Notes under the pieces: model-generated
Told to the model about the DNA's origin: nothing
What the model saw: only the letters and a program-made list of their open reading frames with translations
The model's database searches: none
In this document: positions 43,056 to 52,335 of the stretch, in pieces
Layout: each line of letters opens with the position of its first letter
How positions within the stretch are numbered: the stretch's first letter is position 1
Program-made: the position numbers and the translations under genes
Assembly (NCBI RefSeq): GCF_900230185.1
Contig: NZ_OCSR01000001.1
Span: 4,588,001-4,652,000 of the forward strand
Reading direction: 5' to 3'
Origin: Burkholderia sp. OK233
GTDB taxonomy: Bacteria; Pseudomonadota; Gammaproteobacteria; Burkholderiales; Burkholderiaceae
Length of the DNA: 64,000 nt

Positions 43056-44048
43056 ATGGCACACATGATCTGGAAGGGCGCAATCAGCTTTGGCCTCGTC
43101 CACGTTCCGGTGCAGTTGTATCCGGCGACGCAGTCGGAGAAAGTCGGCTTCAATCTGCTGGACAAGCGCACGATCGATCCGATCGGCTACAGGCAGATCA
43201 ACAAGCGCACGGGCAAGGAGGTAGCGCGCGAGAACATCGTGCGCGGCTTCGAGTACGAAAAGGACAAGTACGTCGTCCTCTCGGACGACGAGATTCGCGC
43301 GGCCAATCCCGAGTCGACGCAGACGGTCGATATCCTTGCCTTCATCGACGCACCTGACATCTCGTTTTTCTATCTCGACACGCCGTACTTTCTGACGCCT
43401 GACCGCAAGGGCGAAAAAGTGTACGCGCTGCTGCGCGAAGCGATGAAAGCGTCGGGCAAGATCGGCGTGGCGTGTGTCGTATTGCACAACAAGCAGCATC
43501 TCGCGGCGCTGATTCCGGTCGGGCCGATGCTGGCGTTGAACACCCTGCGCTGGGCCGCCGAGGTGCGCGACTTCGACGAATTCAAACTGCCGCCGGAAGG
43601 AATGAAGGCGGCCGGTGTAACCGCGCGCGAACTCGACATGGCGAAAAAGCTGATCAACGACATGAGCGACAAGTGGGATCCGTCGCAGTATCACGACACG
43701 TTCCACGACGACATCATGGCGCTGGTCGAGCGAAAGATTCGAGCGGGTAAGACCGAGGAAATCACCGAGGTCGAGGCGCCGCGCGAATCGCGTCAATCCG
43801 CCGACATACTCGATCTGTCCGACCTGCTCAAGCGCAGTCTCGGCCGCGGCAAAGGCAAGCCGGCGACGGCTGCGCGCAAGCATGCCGCGGACGATGATGA
43901 GGAGGGCGACGATGCCGAAGCAGCCGCACCGGCCCGCAAGAAGCCGCGTGCGGCGCGCTCGGCGGGCACGAGCCGCAGCGGTGGCAAGAGCAGTGGCGCC
44001 AGTGCCAAGACGGCCCCGGCGGCACGCAAACGGCGAGCGGCCGCCTGA
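43056..44048 (+). CDS. ku: Non-homologous end-joining protein Ku
   Basis: A 330-residue bacterial Ku homologue that forms a ring on DNA ends and recruits LigD. The N terminus MAHMIWKGAISFGLVHVPVQ is a family hallmark, and the core barrel extends to about residue 260. The last 70 residues are a Lys/Ala/Arg-rich tail, like the basic C termini that help DNA binding in other bacterial Kus. ligD begins 55 bp downstream on the same strand. Confidence 0.97.
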   Translation: MAHMIWKGAISFGLVHVPVQLYPATQSEKVGFNLLDKRTIDPIGYRQINKRTGKEVARENIVRGFEYEKDKYVVLSDDEIRAANPESTQTVDILAFIDAPDISFFYLDTPYFLTPDRKGEKVYALLREAMKASGKIGVACVVLHNKQHLAALIPVGPMLALNTLRWAAEVRDFDEFKLPPEGMKAAGVTARELDMAKKLINDMSDKWDPSQYHDTFHDDIMALVERKIRAGKTEEITEVEAPRESRQSADILDLSDLLKRSLGRGKGKPATAARKHAADDDEEGDDAEAAAPARKKPRAARSAGTSRSGGKSSGASAKTAPAARKRRAAA

Positions 44049-44103
44049 TCGCCCGCTTGATCGATAACACCGCGCCAGCTCGATCCACGACGAGTTCACT
44101 TCC

Positions 44104-47019
44104 ATGAACGACAGGCTCGATCTCTACAGCCGCAAGCGCCGCTTCGACGAAACGCCGGAGCCGGCGGGCACGGCTGCGCGGAAGAAAGCCGGCCGCAAGA
44201 CGGCGGCGCGCATATCGAACGAGGCGCTGTCGTATGTGATTCAGGAGCACGACGCGCGGCGCCTGCATTACGATTTCCGCCTCGAACTGAACGGCACGTT
44301 ACTGTCGTGGGCGGTGCCCAAGGGGCCGAGCCTCGACCCGTCGGTGAAACGGCTCGCGGTGCATGTCGAAGATCATCCTGTCGAATATGGTTCTTTCGAA
44401 GGGGAGATTCCGCCTGGTAACTACGGCGCGGGAACCGTGATCGTGTGGGATCGCGGGACGTGGGAGCCGGTCGGCGGCGCGGCGGAGGCGGCGAGATCGT
44501 ACAAGGCGGGCAAGCTCAAATTCCGGCTCTCTGGCGAAAAGCTGCGCGGTGGCTGGACGCTGGTGCGCAGTCATATGCGCGGCAGTGGCGACAAGGAGCA
44601 GTGGCTGCTGATCAAGGAGCGCGACGATAAAGCCCGTGATCAGAACGAATACGACGTCCTGAAGAAGCGCCCGGGCAGCGTACTGGACGGCAGTGCGCCC
44701 ATGGGCAAGCGCGCAAAGGCCACGAGGACCGCGACAAAAACGGCCGCGAGCGAGTCCACACGCCAGAGCGCAAGCAGGACCGGAGCGAAGACTGCAATCA
44801 AGGCAGCCAGGACGGCAAACGTCGCCAGGGCCAAAGAGACTGCAGCGAATTCGAACACCACCGGCAGGAGCGGTGCAAAAGCCGCCTCATCGAGCCGTAT
44901 CAATCCGAAAAAAACCGACATCGTCTCGACTCGCAGCACGCAGTCACTGCGCGAGCTTGCCGCATCGCCCTCGATTGAAGGCGCGGTCGAGGCCGCGTTG
45001 CCCGCCACCTTCAAGCCGCAACTGGCGACGCTCGTCGACGCCGCGCCACCCGGTGATGAATGGGCATACGAAATCAAGTTCGACGGCTATCGCGTACTGG
45101 CCCGCATCAATCGAAACGCAAAGACCCGTGCGGTCAAGGTGTTCACGCGCGCAGGCAACGATTGGACCGCGAAGTTCGGCAAGCACGTGAAAGCGTTCGA
45201 ACAACTCGACATCGAAAGCGCGTGGCTCGACGGCGAAGCGGTGGTGCTCGATGAAAACGGCGTACCGCGTTTTCAGGCGCTGCAAAACGCGTTTGACGCG
45301 AACCGCCCGCAGGACATCGTCATCTATCTGTTCGACGTGCCGTTCCTGAACGGCTACGACTTGCGGGGCGTGCCACTCGAACAACGCCGCGCGATTCTGC
45401 GCGCGTTATTGGAAGGGTTGGATGGGGACGACGACAGCGTACTGCGCTTCTCCAACGACTTCGCGTTCAGCGCCGACGAGTTGCTGAAGAGCGCGTGCGA
45501 TATGGCGCTCGAGGGCATCATCGGCAAACGGCGCGATAGCGGCTACACCTCAGGGCGTTCGTTCGCATGGATCAAATTGAAATGCCGGCGCCGTCAGGAG
45601 TTCGTGATCGGCGGCTATTCGGAGCCGTCGGGTAGCCGTGCGGCGTTCGGTGCGTTGTTGCTTGGCGTCTACGACGACAAAGGCAAACTGCAATACGCCG
45701 GCCGTGTCGGCACGGGTTTCGACGCTGCGTTGCTGCGCTCGCTCAAGAAGGAACTCGACGCGCACGCAACCAGCCGCATGCCGTTCGCCAGCACGCCGCG
45801 CGAGCGCAGCCGCACGCCGGTGCATTGGGTCGAACCGGTGCTTGTCTGCGAATGCAATTTCGCTGAATGGACGAGCGAGGGCATCGTGCGGCAGGCGTCA
45901 TTCGTGGGTCTGCGCAATGACAAACCGGCGCGGCAGATCGTCAGGGAAGCACCCCGTAAAGGAGCCGACGTGCAAGAGCAAAGCGATAGCGCATCCGACA
46001 CCGTGGCGAAGAAGCGCACAACGAAAACGAGCGCTGCGAGTGCCGCACCCGAGCCCGCTAAAAAAGGCGCGGCTAAGACGTCCGCAACGAAAACCACGGC
46101 GGCGAAATCAAGAACTGCTGCACTACCAGCCCAAGTCGCCGGCGTCCGCGTATCCCATCCCGACCGCGTCATCGACAAAAGCACCGGCACCCGCAAAATC
46201 GATCTCGTGCAGTACTACGAATCGGTCGCCGACTGGATGCTGCCGCATCTGCGGGACCGGCCGGTGTCGCTGGTGCGCGCACCCGAGGACATCGGTGGCG
46301 AGCTGTTTTTCCAGAAGCACAGCCAGAAGCTGTCAATTCCCAACGTCACGCAGCATCCTGGACTCGACCCTGGTCATCCACCGCTGATTACCGTCGATAC
46401 GCTCAAGGCGCTGGTCGGCGCCGCGCAGATGGGCACGATCGAATTTCACACGTGGAATGCCGTGGTGTCGAACATCGAAAAACCTGATCGCATGGTGTTC
46501 GATCTCGACCCCGACGCATCGCTCGGTTGGGAGCGGATGATCGAGGCCGCGCAACTGACGCGCTCGCTGCTCGAAGAATTCGGCCTGACCTCGTTCTGCA
46601 AGACGAGCGGCGGCAAGGGCTTCCATGTGGTGGTGCCGCTCGCGAAGCATGCCGGCTGGGACGAAGTGAAGACGTTTTCGCAAGCCGTCGCGCAGCATAT
46701 GGCGACGACGTTGCCCAAGTATTTCAGCGCGAAGATGGGCGTCCAGAATCGCAAGCAGAAGATCTTTGTCGATTACCTGCGCAACAACCGTGGCTCGAGT
46801 ACGGTGGCCGCATTTTCGGCACGCGCCCGGCCGGGGCTGGGCGTTTCAGTGCCACTCTCGTGGGACGAAGTCGCTGCCACCACGAGCGGTGATCAATGGA
46901 CCATCGAGAACGTACACGAGCGTCTTGCAGACCTTAAGCGCGACCCGTGGGCGGACTACGCGAAGACACGTCAACGCATCACCGCAGCCATGAGAAAACG
47001 TCTGGATGAAGCGGAGTGA
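44104..47019 (+). CDS. ligD: Multifunctional DNA ligase D (PE-LIG-POL)
   Basis: A 971-residue NHEJ enzyme with three catalytic modules. The 3'-phosphoesterase (about 35-190) has H49, H55, D57, R59, H91 and Y95, spaced exactly as in P. aeruginosa LigD (H42, H48, D50, R52, H84, Y88). The ATP-dependent ligase (about 295-620) has the adenylated lysine K325 in EIKFDGYR. The primase-like polymerase (about 679-971) has metal-binding D800 and D802 in FDLDPD. Lys/Ala/Thr-rich linkers of about 90 and 50 residues join the modules. Together with Ku it trims, fills and seals double-strand breaks. Confidence 0.97.
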   Translation: MNDRLDLYSRKRRFDETPEPAGTAARKKAGRKTAARISNEALSYVIQEHDARRLHYDFRLELNGTLLSWAVPKGPSLDPSVKRLAVHVEDHPVEYGSFEGEIPPGNYGAGTVIVWDRGTWEPVGGAAEAARSYKAGKLKFRLSGEKLRGGWTLVRSHMRGSGDKEQWLLIKERDDKARDQNEYDVLKKRPGSVLDGSAPMGKRAKATRTATKTAASESTRQSASRTGAKTAIKAARTANVARAKETAANSNTTGRSGAKAASSSRINPKKTDIVSTRSTQSLRELAASPSIEGAVEAALPATFKPQLATLVDAAPPGDEWAYEIKFDGYRVLARINRNAKTRAVKVFTRAGNDWTAKFGKHVKAFEQLDIESAWLDGEAVVLDENGVPRFQALQNAFDANRPQDIVIYLFDVPFLNGYDLRGVPLEQRRAILRALLEGLDGDDDSVLRFSNDFAFSADELLKSACDMALEGIIGKRRDSGYTSGRSFAWIKLKCRRRQEFVIGGYSEPSGSRAAFGALLLGVYDDKGKLQYAGRVGTGFDAALLRSLKKELDAHATSRMPFASTPRERSRTPVHWVEPVLVCECNFAEWTSEGIVRQASFVGLRNDKPARQIVREAPRKGADVQEQSDSASDTVAKKRTTKTSAASAAPEPAKKGAAKTSATKTTAAKSRTAALPAQVAGVRVSHPDRVIDKSTGTRKIDLVQYYESVADWMLPHLRDRPVSLVRAPEDIGGELFFQKHSQKLSIPNVTQHPGLDPGHPPLITVDTLKALVGAAQMGTIEFHTWNAVVSNIEKPDRMVFDLDPDASLGWERMIEAAQLTRSLLEEFGLTSFCKTSGGKGFHVVVPLAKHAGWDEVKTFSQAVAQHMATTLPKYFSAKMGVQNRKQKIFVDYLRNNRGSSTVAAFSARARPGLGVSVPLSWDEVAATTSGDQWTIENVHERLADLKRDPWADYAKTRQRITAAMRKRLDEAE

Positions 47020-47063
47020 CCGCGATCCAGCCTGCCTGATTCAATCGGAAAAAGGAGCAAACC

Positions 47064-47366
47064 ATGAAGACCTCAGCGCAATCGTCCGACGGCGAGCAGC
47101 AGGCCGACCCGCACGCAAGGAAGCCCCCGCGTTCGCGCGAGGAGGCATCCGCGCCGCTGCCGCATGAAACCGATCAGAACCCGGAATCGCAACACGAAGA
47201 CGCTCCGCGTCGTGTTGGCAAGCAGGCGCATCGCGACGTCGAGCGCGGACTGAAGGACACGGACCGCCGCGGCGGTGAGGAATATCAGCAAAAGACGCAG
47301 AACGACGCGCACACCGATATCAACTCCGATGGCAAAGCAGGGGGTGGCGGGCGCGGCAAGCACTGA
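47064..47366 (+). CDS. Small hydrophilic hypothetical protein
   Basis: A 100-residue protein, highly charged and Gln/Arg/Asp/Gly-rich, with no hydrophobic core, so probably disordered. AAGGAG lies at good distance from the ATG, which supports real translation. It begins 44 bp after ligD and may be co-transcribed with it. I recognise no family. It could be a stress-induced hydrophilin-like protein, but that is speculation. Confidence 0.6.
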   Translation: MKTSAQSSDGEQQADPHARKPPRSREEASAPLPHETDQNPESQHEDAPRRVGKQAHRDVERGLKDTDRRGGEEYQQKTQNDAHTDINSDGKAGGGGRGKH

Positions 47367-47528
47367 TGCTGCGTGTGCGCTGATCCGCGGAAAACGTCGC
47401 GTCGTGCCGATCCGGCGCGTCCGCAAATGAGCCGCCGCAGCCGCGCTTTGAACCGGCTCCTATGCGCTCGCACCTGCGCCATCGGTGGTCAGCGCCTTGG
47501 TGCGGTCCGGCGTTTGGTTCATTCCGGC

Positions 47529-48494
47529 TCACCCCGGCTCCACATCCCAATAAGGCGGATCGCCGAAATGCGCGGCAAGGAATTCGATAAACGCGAGCGT
47601 TCTCGGCGGCACGAACGCACGGCTCGGATAGACCGCCCAGATCGCCACTTGCTCCGCGAGCGGATAGGTGTCGAGCACGCTGACCAGTTCGCCGCTGCGC
47701 AGATACGGCGCCACGTCCCAGGTCGATTTGAGCGCGATGCCGAAACCGGCCATTAAGGCGTCGCGAATGACTTCGCCGTTGTCGACGACGAGGCGTCCGC
47801 TCACGCGCACCGTAAGCGGTCCGGCGGGCGTCACGAATGCCCAGTCGCGCTGGTCTGACAGGATGATGCATTCGTGCTGTGCGAGGTCCGAAGGATGGTG
47901 CGGCGCTCCACGCGCGGCGAGGTAAGCGGGCGCGGCGCATAGCACGCGGCGGTTGACGGCCAGGCGCCGTGCCACCAGCGACGAATCCTTGAGCACGCCG
48001 ACACGGATCGCCACGTCGATACCCGCATCGACCAGATCGACCATCTGATCCGTCAGACGCAGATCGACGCTCACGCCGGGATAGCGGCGCAGAAATTCGC
48101 TGATCACCGGCGATACGTGCTGCCGCCCGAACGACGATGGCATCGACACCCGCAGGCGCCCCTGCGGCTCGGCCTGCGCGCGGCCCACTGAGGCGCGTGC
48201 GGCATCGGCTGCGTCGAGCAGCGACTGGGCGCGTGTCATGAACACTTCGCCGTCCTGCGTGAGACTGATGCGACGGGTGGTCCGATGCAGCAGCCGCGCG
48301 CCAAGGAGCCTTTCCAGCTGTGCGATGCGCGAACTCGCCACCGCCGCCGACAGGCCGAATTCGCGGCCGGCCGCCGACACATTGGCGAGCAGGGCGGCCC
48401 GCAAGAACAGGGCGACGTCGAGTAGATCGAGTCGTTCCCGTTCGCCGGACGAGGGTTTTACGGTGGGTTCCACGGGGTGGGGTGGCTGATCCAT
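47529..48494 (-). CDS. LysR-family transcriptional regulator
   Basis: A 321-residue LysR regulator. The N-terminal winged helix includes FGLSAAVASSRIAQLERLLGA (written as FGLSAAVASSR and IAQLERLLGARLLHRTTR), and the rest is a periplasmic-binding-protein-like effector domain. ATG 48494 is used; a TTG five codons upstream is less likely. It is divergent from the zinc-type dehydrogenase gene with a 163-bp shared promoter region that is unusually A/T-rich at 48500-48555, so it probably regulates that gene and itself. The effector is unknown. Confidence 0.92.
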   Translation of the reverse strand: MDQPPHPVEPTVKPSSGERERLDLLDVALFLRAALLANVSAAGREFGLSAAVASSRIAQLERLLGARLLHRTTRRISLTQDGEVFMTRAQSLLDAADAARASVGRAQAEPQGRLRVSMPSSFGRQHVSPVISEFLRRYPGVSVDLRLTDQMVDLVDAGIDVAIRVGVLKDSSLVARRLAVNRRVLCAAPAYLAARGAPHHPSDLAQHECIILSDQRDWAFVTPAGPLTVRVSGRLVVDNGEVIRDALMAGFGIALKSTWDVAPYLRSGELVSVLDTYPLAEQVAIWAVYPSRAFVPPRTLAFIEFLAAHFGDPPYWDVEPG

Positions 48495-48657
48495 TCTTCT
48501 GAAATTCAAAAAGATGTTTCAGTCATTATGATGCTTTTATGAGAATAAGAACCACCTTACGATGACGATCAATGCGATCGATTGCCCTGCATGGCGCGAG
48601 GCGCCGTCAGCTCCGATTGCCGGTTTCTCAACCTCATCAGAAAGAACAGGAGCTGTG

Positions 48658-49674
48658 ATGAAAGCCGTAGGTCTCTATCGTTACTTGCCGATCGATCAAG
48701 CCGAGTCCCTCGTCGACGTCGAGATTCCCAAACCCGAAGCCGCCGGCCGTGACCTGCTGGTGAAGGTCGAAGCCATCTCGGTCAATCCGGTCGACACCAA
48801 GGTGCGCGCCCCGAAAGACACCGTCGAGAAAGCGCCGCGGGTGCTCGGCTGGGACGCCGCCGGCACGGTGGTGGCGGTTGGCCCCGACGTCACGCTGTTC
48901 AAGGTCGGCGACCCGGTTTTCTATGCGGGCAGCATCACCCGGCCGGGCGCGAATAGCGAGTTCCATCTAGTCGACGAACGCATCGCCGGGCGCAAGCCGG
49001 CGTCGCTCGATTTCACGCACGCGGCCGCCTTGCCGTTGACCGCGATCACGGCATGGGAAGCACTTTTCGACCGCCTCGGCGTGTCGCCGCAAGGCGCGGA
49101 CGAGGGCCGCACGGTCCTGATCGTCGGCGGGGCGGGCGGAGTCGGTTCGATCGGCATTCAGTTGGCCAAACAACTCGCGAAACTCAAAGTGATCGCGACC
49201 GCCTCGCGCCCTGAATCGGCGAAGTGGGCGACGGAGTTGGGCGCGGATCATATCGTCGATCACTTCGACGATATGCCCGCGCAGTTGAAAAAGCTTGGCA
49301 TCGACCAGGTCGATTACGTGCTGATCTTCAACGATACCGACAAGAATTTCCCGGCAGCCGCTGAACTGATCAAGCCGCAGGGCGGCATCTGCACGATTGT
49401 CGAAAACAGCCAGCCGGTGCCTGTCGAACTATTGAAGGCGAAAAGCGCCGCGTTCCACTGGGAGTTCATGTTCACGCGTTCGATGTTCGACACGCCGGAC
49501 ATGATCGAGCAGCATAAGCTGCTCACCGAGGTGGCGCGTCTCGTCGATGCGGGCACGTTGCGCACGACGGTCGGCCAGAATCTCGGCACGATCAACGCCG
49601 ATAATCTGCGTCGTGCGCATCGACTGCTCGAAGATGGGCGTGCGATCGGCAAGCTGGTGCTGACGGGCTTCTAG
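48658..49674 (+). CDS. Zinc-type alcohol dehydrogenase-like protein (MDR family)
   Basis: A 338-residue medium-chain reductase beginning MKAVGLYRYLPIDQAESL, typical of the zinc-binding alcohol dehydrogenase-like subgroup. The cofactor loop is VGGAGGVGSIGIQLAKQL. Members reduce quinones or unsaturated carbonyl compounds with NADPH. The true zinc cysteines are not evident. ATG 48658 has AGGAG 8 nt upstream; the longer in-frame start at 48562 overlaps the LysR promoter area. Regulation by the divergent LysR gene is likely. Confidence 0.9.
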   Translation: MKAVGLYRYLPIDQAESLVDVEIPKPEAAGRDLLVKVEAISVNPVDTKVRAPKDTVEKAPRVLGWDAAGTVVAVGPDVTLFKVGDPVFYAGSITRPGANSEFHLVDERIAGRKPASLDFTHAAALPLTAITAWEALFDRLGVSPQGADEGRTVLIVGGAGGVGSIGIQLAKQLAKLKVIATASRPESAKWATELGADHIVDHFDDMPAQLKKLGIDQVDYVLIFNDTDKNFPAAAELIKPQGGICTIVENSQPVPVELLKAKSAAFHWEFMFTRSMFDTPDMIEQHKLLTEVARLVDAGTLRTTVGQNLGTINADNLRRAHRLLEDGRAIGKLVLTGF

Positions 49675-49962
49675 ACTGCGCAGCTTTTCGGCGCTCCGAC
49701 GACCTCGCACGCGCAGAAAACGCCTCAACGCAAGCGGGGTAACACCCGATTCGTATGAAGCGCGCGCAACGCCGCTTGGCGGTAGACTGGTGGGGCATCA
49801 TGCTAAAACAGTTGCGCGTCTCGCGGCTCGTCTGGCAGGGCCTCAGCCGGGTTTAACCAGGTGCTACCGGGTATTAACCGGGCGTGATCAGGCTCCAGTC
49901 AGACGGTGCATTGGCAGCAGCGCTAGAGCGGGCGCGCAGCGGTACAACAACGAGGTGACAGT

Positions 49963-50526
49963 ATGAGCTCCAGCTTCAAACTCTCCGCCGTTTCAGTTGT
50001 TGCTTCTCTCGCATGCGCGCTCGCGCCCGGCATGCTCGTGACGGCAGCTCACGCCGCCACGCCGATTACGGTGACGTCGCAGTCCGCCCTCGACGGTCCG
50101 ATCCGCTATACGGTCCGCGTCACGTCGAAACAGTTTGGCAATTCACAGGAAACGCGCACGATCCGTTCCGGCGAATCGGACGACTTCACGTGGAAAACCG
50201 TGCCGCCGGGCGGGCCCGTGCCCGCTACGGATAGTTGCCCGAATTATGCGTCGCTGCCGACCGATACCAACGGCGCGATGATTCGCCAGACACAGATCCG
50301 TTTTGCGCCGGTTGTCGGCGGTGACGGCACTGCGTCCGTGCAATTGAGCTTCCAGGCGCAGACGCCGCATGGCGTCAAGACAGTGACGAGCGGCGGCAAA
50401 ACGCTCAAGTGTCCGAACAGCGTGGCAGTCAGCCAGATTCTGCGTTTTACGATGCCGACCAACGGCAGTACCAAAACGCTGACGCTCAATGACGGCACCG
50501 AAGTGGCGGTCACCGCGAAACGCTGA
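49963..50526 (+). CDS. Secreted hypothetical protein (DUF6013-like)
   Basis: A 187-residue protein with a clear signal peptide ending AAHA-A around residue 31. The mature part is rich in Thr, Ser and Val and should be all-beta, with two cysteines (in DSCPNY and LKCPNS) that may form a disulfide. It resembles a family of small periplasmic Burkholderiaceae proteins of unknown function. GAGG precedes the ATG. It stands alone between the dehydrogenase and the convergent fetB. Confidence 0.75.
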   Translation: MSSSFKLSAVSVVASLACALAPGMLVTAAHAATPITVTSQSALDGPIRYTVRVTSKQFGNSQETRTIRSGESDDFTWKTVPPGGPVPATDSCPNYASLPTDTNGAMIRQTQIRFAPVVGGDGTASVQLSFQAQTPHGVKTVTSGGKTLKCPNSVAVSQILRFTMPTNGSTKTLTLNDGTEVAVTAKR

Positions 50527-50593
50527 GGGTCACGCGTGATGCCAGCAGGATGAGTGCCGCGTCCACGGCGCGCGGCCGATAAGATAAATGAAC

Positions 50594-50616
50594 GGGCGAC
50601 GCCAGCCGCGTCGCCC
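50594..50616 (-). terminator. Terminator of the fetAB operon
   Basis: A perfect 9-bp stem, GGGCGACGC (50594-50602) with GCGTCGCCC (50608-50616), lies 21 bp past the fetB stop. On the minus strand a moderately T-rich stretch follows. Confidence 0.65.
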
Positions 50617-50636
50617 CGTGCATGCTGTTTGCCCCA

Positions 50637-51443
50637 TCAACGCTGCGCCGCGGGCCGCTCCACCAGCCGCGCCGACAGAAACCGGTGCTCCGCCGAGAAG
50701 AGCCGCCGATACGTCAGCAGCACGGCGCCCACCGTTCCCAAGGCTGAGGCCGCCGCGATCAGGAACATGATCACGATCTGATAACGCACTGCCTGCAACG
50801 GCGACTGACCGGCCAGCACCTGCCCGGTCATCATGCCGGGCAAACTCACTACGCCGACCACGGCCATCTGATTCAATGTGGGCATCATGCCCGCGCGCAC
50901 CGCCTGGCGTGCCGGCGCCTGCGCCGCTTCCCAACGGGTCGCGCCGAGCGCGAGCGCCATATCCACACGGTCGCGCCGCGCGGTCAGTTCCTCGGTCATC
51001 CGTTCGATGCCGAGCGACACGCCGGTGAGCGTATTGCCGAGGATCATGCCGAGAATCGGAATCGCGTACTGCGGCTCGTACCATGGGTGAATGCGGATCA
51101 CGACGAAGAGTCCGACCGCGGCCACCAGCCACGAACTGACCCAGATCGACAGCACACTGTCCGCACGCTGCCCGGCGTACGTGCGGCTGCCGCGCTGCGC
51201 ACCCGCGAAGCCGGCGATCAGCGTCATCACGATCATCAAGGGCAGCACCACGAACCAGTGGTCATAGCGAAACACCCAGCCGAGCACATAGCCGATCGCC
51301 AGCAATTGCACGACGGTGCGTACCGCCGCCCACGCCAGCTTGCGTTCGAGATCGAGCTTGAGCGCCACCGCCACCACGCCATTCACCACGATCAGCAATG
51401 CGGCGATTGCGACATCCCAGAGACTCAGGTTTTGCAATGTCAT
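50637..51443 (-). CDS. fetB: UPF0014/FetB-type ABC permease
   Basis: A 268-residue inner-membrane protein with about seven hydrophobic segments, of the UPF0014 (YbbM) family. It contains the conserved LGATRWEAAQAPARQAVRAG and the GMMTGQVLAG stretch. E. coli FetAB is reported to export iron and increase resistance to peroxide stress. The start ATG overlaps the fetA stop by 4 nt. In-frame sequence up to 51557 lies inside fetA and is rejected. Confidence 0.9.
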   Translation of the reverse strand: MTLQNLSLWDVAIAALLIVVNGVVAVALKLDLERKLAWAAVRTVVQLLAIGYVLGWVFRYDHWFVVLPLMIVMTLIAGFAGAQRGSRTYAGQRADSVLSIWVSSWLVAAVGLFVVIRIHPWYEPQYAIPILGMILGNTLTGVSLGIERMTEELTARRDRVDMALALGATRWEAAQAPARQAVRAGMMPTLNQMAVVGVVSLPGMMTGQVLAGQSPLQAVRYQIVIMFLIAAASALGTVGAVLLTYRRLFSAEHRFLSARLVERPAAQR

Positions 51444-52195
51444 TGGCCGGGCTCCTGAAGCGCGGGCGTTATGGAGGATTCGTCGAGCACACCGGCGCGC
51501 ATCGTGAGGTGCCGCGCGCTCATGCGCGCGGCTTGCGCCGGATCGTGCGATACCCACATCGACGCATGGCGGCCAGGTTCAGCTGCGAACCACGCGTGCA
51601 CCAGAGCCTCGATCGCGTGCGACGACTCCGGATCGAGCGAAGCGGTGGGTTCATCAAGCAGCAGCACTTCGGGCGCGAGTTGCAGAACGCGAATCAGCGC
51701 GGTGATCTGCGCTTCTCCGCCGGACAACTCGCTCGCGCGCTTGTCGAGAAAATCGTCGCCGCGGCCGGCCTGAGCGGCGAGGCTTGCCGCGCTTGCGCGA
51801 TCGAAGCGCACGTCGCGATAGGTCCGCAATTCGAACGGGTAACGCAGGTTGTCTTCTACGCTGCCGTCGAGCAGCGCGGGCCGCTGCCGGATATACGCGA
51901 CGTTGCGCCGGTAACGCGGAATGGCGGCGCGCTCGACCGCCGCGCCGTGCCACATGATGCATCCGGCATCGAGCGGATCGAGCAGGGCGAGGGCGCGCAG
52001 GAATACGCTCTTGCCCGAGCCCGACGGTCCGGTGACCGCGACGCGGTCGCCCGCGCAGAGGGCGAAGGTCGTCGGTTGCAGCAGTGTTTGCCCGCGCAAT
52101 GCATCGCGCCGGGCGATGCCGTCGGCAAGGACGAAGGGAACATCTGACATGAGTTGGGTCGTGGTGGATTTTTGCGTGGATTTGGAGGCCGCCAT
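51440..52195 (-). CDS. fetA: FetA-type ABC transporter ATP-binding protein
   Basis: A 251-residue ATPase with Walker A GPSGSGKS (56-63), the signature LSGGEAQ, Walker B VLLLDEPTASLD and the switch histidine VSHD. It pairs with the FetB permease, with which it is translationally coupled. AAGGAAA lies 5-7 nt before the ATG. A second ATG at codon 16 (MSDVPFVLADG) is also possible. Confidence 0.9.
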   Translation of the reverse strand: MAASKSTQKSTTTQLMSDVPFVLADGIARRDALRGQTLLQPTTFALCAGDRVAVTGPSGSGKSVFLRALALLDPLDAGCIMWHGAAVERAAIPRYRRNVAYIRQRPALLDGSVEDNLRYPFELRTYRDVRFDRASAASLAAQAGRGDDFLDKRASELSGGEAQITALIRVLQLAPEVLLLDEPTASLDPESSHAIEALVHAWFAAEPGRHASMWVSHDPAQAARMSARHLTMRAGVLDESSITPALQEPGQ

Positions 52196-52335
52196 GACAT
52201 TTCCTTACGTTTCCATGGCAGGGAAACCTGTGCCGAAGCTGTGCGGCATGATAAAACGACCCCTATTAAACAATACTACCAGGCACGATACGTGCTGGCC
52301 CCATGCACAACGAAGAACAAAGGCGGAGCTTTTCA

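Noticed and set aside
41212..43083. A 623-codon minus-strand frame including the 12-bp repeat
   Set aside because: It is antisense to the P450 gene. The repeat extends frames artificially because 12 is a multiple of three.
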